Shown: positions 58,586 through 64,000 of the stretch, one piece after another
How the letters are laid out: each line of letters begins with the position of its first letter
How positions within the stretch are numbered: position 1 is the stretch's first letter
Source of the DNA: Streptomyces spiroverticillatus
GTDB lineage: Bacteria; Actinomycetota; Actinomycetes; Streptomycetales; Streptomycetaceae
Assembly (NCBI GenBank): GCA_014650415.1
Contig: BMUX01000007.1
Location: forward strand, 451,812-515,811
DNA length: 64,000 bases
Reading direction: 5' to 3'
Translations under genes and position numbers: made by a program
The notes under the pieces: generated by a model
What the model was told of the DNA's origin: nothing
The model's input: the letters and a program-made list of their open reading frames with translations, nothing else
Databases searched by the model: none

Positions 58586-60625
58586 ATGCGGCTGGAACTG
58601 TTGGGTCCAGTAAGGGCTTGGTGCGACGAGTCGGAGATTCCGCTCGGCCCCCCGAAACAGCGCGCGGTGGTCGGCGTCCTGGCGAGCCGCGTCAACGAGA
58701 TCGTGGGCGTCGAGGAGATCGTCGACGCCGTGTGGGGCAGCGCCGTACCGCAGACCGCGGCCAACGGAGTGCACACCTACGTCGCGGGCCTGCGCCGCGC
58801 TCTTGAACCCGGCCGGGGACGGCGGGCATCCGGCGGCGTCCTCACCTCCTCCGGCGGCGGCTACGTCCTGCGCCTCGACCCGGACCAGGTCGACGTCGCC
58901 GTCTTCGAGCGCCACCACGCCGAGGCACGGCGGCTGCACGCGGCGGGACAGCCCCACGAGGCGCTCCGCACGTTCGACATCGCGCTGGCGCTGTGGCGGG
59001 GCGACGCGTACGCCAACGTCCCCGGCCCGTTCGCCGAGATGGAACGCACCCGGCTCGCGGAGCTGCGCCTGACCGCGGTCGAGGAGTGGGCCGCCGACAT
59101 GCTGGCCGTCGGACGGCACGCCGAATCCGTACCCGTACTCTCCCACCTGGTCGCCAGGGAACCGCTGCGGGAGCGACTGCGCTGGTTCCTGATGCTGAGC
59201 CTCTACCGCAGCGGCCGCCGGGCACACGCGCTCGGTGTGTACCGGGAGACGCGCAGCCTGCTCAGCGAGGAGCTGGGCCTGGAGCCGGGTGACGAACTCC
59301 AGTCCCTGCACGCCCGGATCCTCGCCGGACACCAGGACCTCGTCTCCTGTACGACCGACCCCTTAGCCCCTCGCGCCGCGCACCGGACGGGGGCTTCCGC
59401 CGGGGCCGCCCCCGCTGCCCCGCTGCCCGAACCTGCCGTACGACCGGCTGAACTCCCTTTCAGGGCACGGGGGTTCGTCGGGCGGGCGGAAGAGCTCGCC
59501 GAGTTGAAGACCCTGACCGAACGCGGAGTCGGCGGGGCCGAGATGCGCCCCACCCTGGTGGTCGTCGAGGGGCCGCCGGGCGTGGGCAAGTCGACTCTCG
59601 TGCTGTACGCGGCACGCCAGTTCGGCGACTGGTTCCCGGACGGGCAGCTCTACGTCGACCTCCAGGGAGGCGCCCAGCGGCAGCAGACGCTGAGCGCCAT
59701 GGACGCCCTGGCACAGCTGCTGCGCAGTCTGGGCGTACCGCGGCAGGACCTCCCCGACGACCTCGCGGGGCGTACGTCGCTCTACCGCAGCCTGCTGTAT
59801 GGCAAGCGGGTGCTGGTGGTGCTGGACGACGCGGTCGACGCGGAACAGGTGCGGCCGCTCATCCCCGGCGGACCGGCCTGCGTGCTGGTGACGAGCCGGC
59901 GCGTGCAGCGCGGCCTGGTGGCCAGGGACGGTGCCCACCGCATCGCGCTCAAACCGCTGTCGCCGAAGGAGTCCGTGCGGCTGATCACCTACCTGATCGG
60001 TGCGGGTCGCGTCGGAGGGGACCTGGAGGCGGCCAAGCAACTCGCCGACATGTGCGGGCATTTGCCGCTGGCACTGAGGATAGCGGCGGAAAGCCTGGCC
60101 GTACACCCGCAGTTGACGCTGACGGACATGGTGCAGATCCAGTCCGCCGAGGAGGACCGGCTGGACCGGCTGGCCGTCGAGGACGACGTGGCGGCGAGCC
60201 TGCGCGCGGCGTTCGACGTGGCGTACGACGCGTTGCCGGCCCACGGGGCGAGGCTCTTCCGGCTCCTGGGGCTCTACCGCGGCGGTGTGATCACCACCGT
60301 CGTCGCCGCCGCGCTCATGGGCAGTGATCTGGCCCGTGCGGAGCAGGCGCTGGGTGTGCTCACCGACAGCCACCTGCTGGAGGAGACCGAGAACGGCGTA
60401 TTCCGTTTTCAGAAGTTGCTGGGTATCTACGCGGCCGAATGCGCCGAGCGGGAGCCGGCGTATCTCAGGACCGCGGCCCTGGCCCGATTGATCGACGTCG
60501 GTCAACGCCCTGCGGAAGCGGCACGCCCTTCACTGACGATGGCTGCCGAGTCCGTGCTGATCGGCCGGCGGGGATGCAGGCGTGTTCCGTACTGGGGAAT
60601 TGGCGACACCTCCACGCGTTCTTAG
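58586..60625 (+). CDS. SARP-type activator with NB-ARC domain (AfsR/RedD family), TTA codon
   Basis: A 679-aa regulator. Residues 1-95 are an OmpR-like DNA-binding domain (MRLELLGPVRAWCDESEIPLG, GVHTYVAGLRRAL), 100-250 the bacterial transcriptional activation domain (FERHHAEARRLHAAGQ, LGVYRETRSLLSEELGLEPGDEL), and from about 300 an NB-ARC ATPase with Walker A GPPGVGKS (329-336) and LVVLDDAVDAEQV. The TPR region of AfsR is missing. Codon 260 is TTA (59363-59365) between the domains, so translation should depend on bldA. It should activate the downstream PKS operon. The last ~20 residues look degenerate. Confidence 0.92.
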   Translation: MRLELLGPVRAWCDESEIPLGPPKQRAVVGVLASRVNEIVGVEEIVDAVWGSAVPQTAANGVHTYVAGLRRALEPGRGRRASGGVLTSSGGGYVLRLDPDQVDVAVFERHHAEARRLHAAGQPHEALRTFDIALALWRGDAYANVPGPFAEMERTRLAELRLTAVEEWAADMLAVGRHAESVPVLSHLVAREPLRERLRWFLMLSLYRSGRRAHALGVYRETRSLLSEELGLEPGDELQSLHARILAGHQDLVSCTTDPLAPRAAHRTGASAGAAPAAPLPEPAVRPAELPFRARGFVGRAEELAELKTLTERGVGGAEMRPTLVVVEGPPGVGKSTLVLYAARQFGDWFPDGQLYVDLQGGAQRQQTLSAMDALAQLLRSLGVPRQDLPDDLAGRTSLYRSLLYGKRVLVVLDDAVDAEQVRPLIPGGPACVLVTSRRVQRGLVARDGAHRIALKPLSPKESVRLITYLIGAGRVGGDLEAAKQLADMCGHLPLALRIAAESLAVHPQLTLTDMVQIQSAEEDRLDRLAVEDDVAASLRAAFDVAYDALPAHGARLFRLLGLYRGGVITTVVAAALMGSDLARAEQALGVLTDSHLLEETENGVFRFQKLLGIYAAECAEREPAYLRTAALARLIDVGQRPAEAARPSLTMAAESVLIGRRGCRRVPYWGIGDTSTRS

Positions 60626-60693
60626 CCGAGCTTCACGCGCTGTTGGCAGGGCTCCACGCGCTGTTGGCCGAGCTTCACGTGCTCGTGGCCGAG
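60610..60693 (+). repeat. Four 21-bp tandem repeats at the SARP stop codon
   Basis: Units at 60610-60630, 60631-60651, 60652-60672 and 60673-60693, each close to CTTCACGCGCTGTTGGCCGAG. The SARP stop (60623-60625) lies inside the first unit. In another frame the array reads as leucine heptads (LHALLAE), but that frame has no plausible start and is not linked to the PKS frame. Confidence 0.85.
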
Positions 60694-60779
60694 AAGAGCA
60701 ATATTGGAGGTGCGCGGGCGCGCACCCTCTGCGAAAGTTTCCACCACAATCCGGTGTTCGGGTACAGGGGGTATTCGCC

Positions 60780-64000
<3,221 letters not shown>

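Overview
The window is very GC-rich, uses C/G-ending codons, and carries typical Streptomyces genes: a conservon-type sensor ATPase, the principal sigma factor HrdB, a SARP regulator with a TTA codon, and PKS genes. It is almost certainly Streptomyces chromosome; I cannot name the species.

Layout. 1-1293: conservon (CvnA-like) histidine kinase, cut by the left edge. 1625-8963 (minus): sugar ABC importer operon with GH42 and GH63-like hydrolases. 9118-14913 (plus): an unusual operon of two divergent glycine-decarboxylase P-subunit homologues, an AcoX-type ATP-NAD-kinase-like protein interrupted in frame by a dispersed repeat, an SDR and an FCD-type GntR regulator; then a decayed MFS gene and a DUF350 protein. 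16344-21834: purine salvage unit (LacI regulator with twin operators, nucleobase permease, two unrelated adenine/adenosine deaminase-type enzymes). 22114-28527: secreted proteins (lamin-tail, GH84, RTX-like) and a P450 with a TTA codon whose stop overlaps that of hrdB. 28524-33420: hrdB and the divergent lactate operon lutABC. 33436-46543: housekeeping and accessory genes, including tRNA-Pro(GGG), MscS channel, methyltransferase, ArsR/MFS pair, phosphatase, peptidase, MerR-PP2C fusion, ATP-grasp-like protein, truncated HAD and DUF4360.

47053-51631 is the most unusual block: a tightly coupled operon of a CqsA-like alpha-oxoamine synthase, acyl carrier protein, ketosynthase, a ketosynthase-like protein without catalytic residues (chain-length-factor-like) and a ketoreductase, followed by a CrtI-like FAD oxidoreductase with an odd repeat-bearing N-terminus. 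It looks like a type II PKS-like line that builds an acyl-ACP and condenses it with an amino acid to give an alpha-aminoketone, possibly a signal related to Vibrio CAI-1.

55397-64000 is the start of a type I PKS cluster: FAD oxidoreductase, SnoaL-like protein, LLM flavin oxidoreductase, a TTA-containing SARP/NB-ARC activator and a PKS whose loading module is KSQ-AT(malonyl-type)-ACP, implying an acetate starter. The PKS continues past the right edge.

Two families of GC-rich dispersed repeats (one inside a gene), several strong operator-like palindromes and clear terminator hairpins are also recorded.
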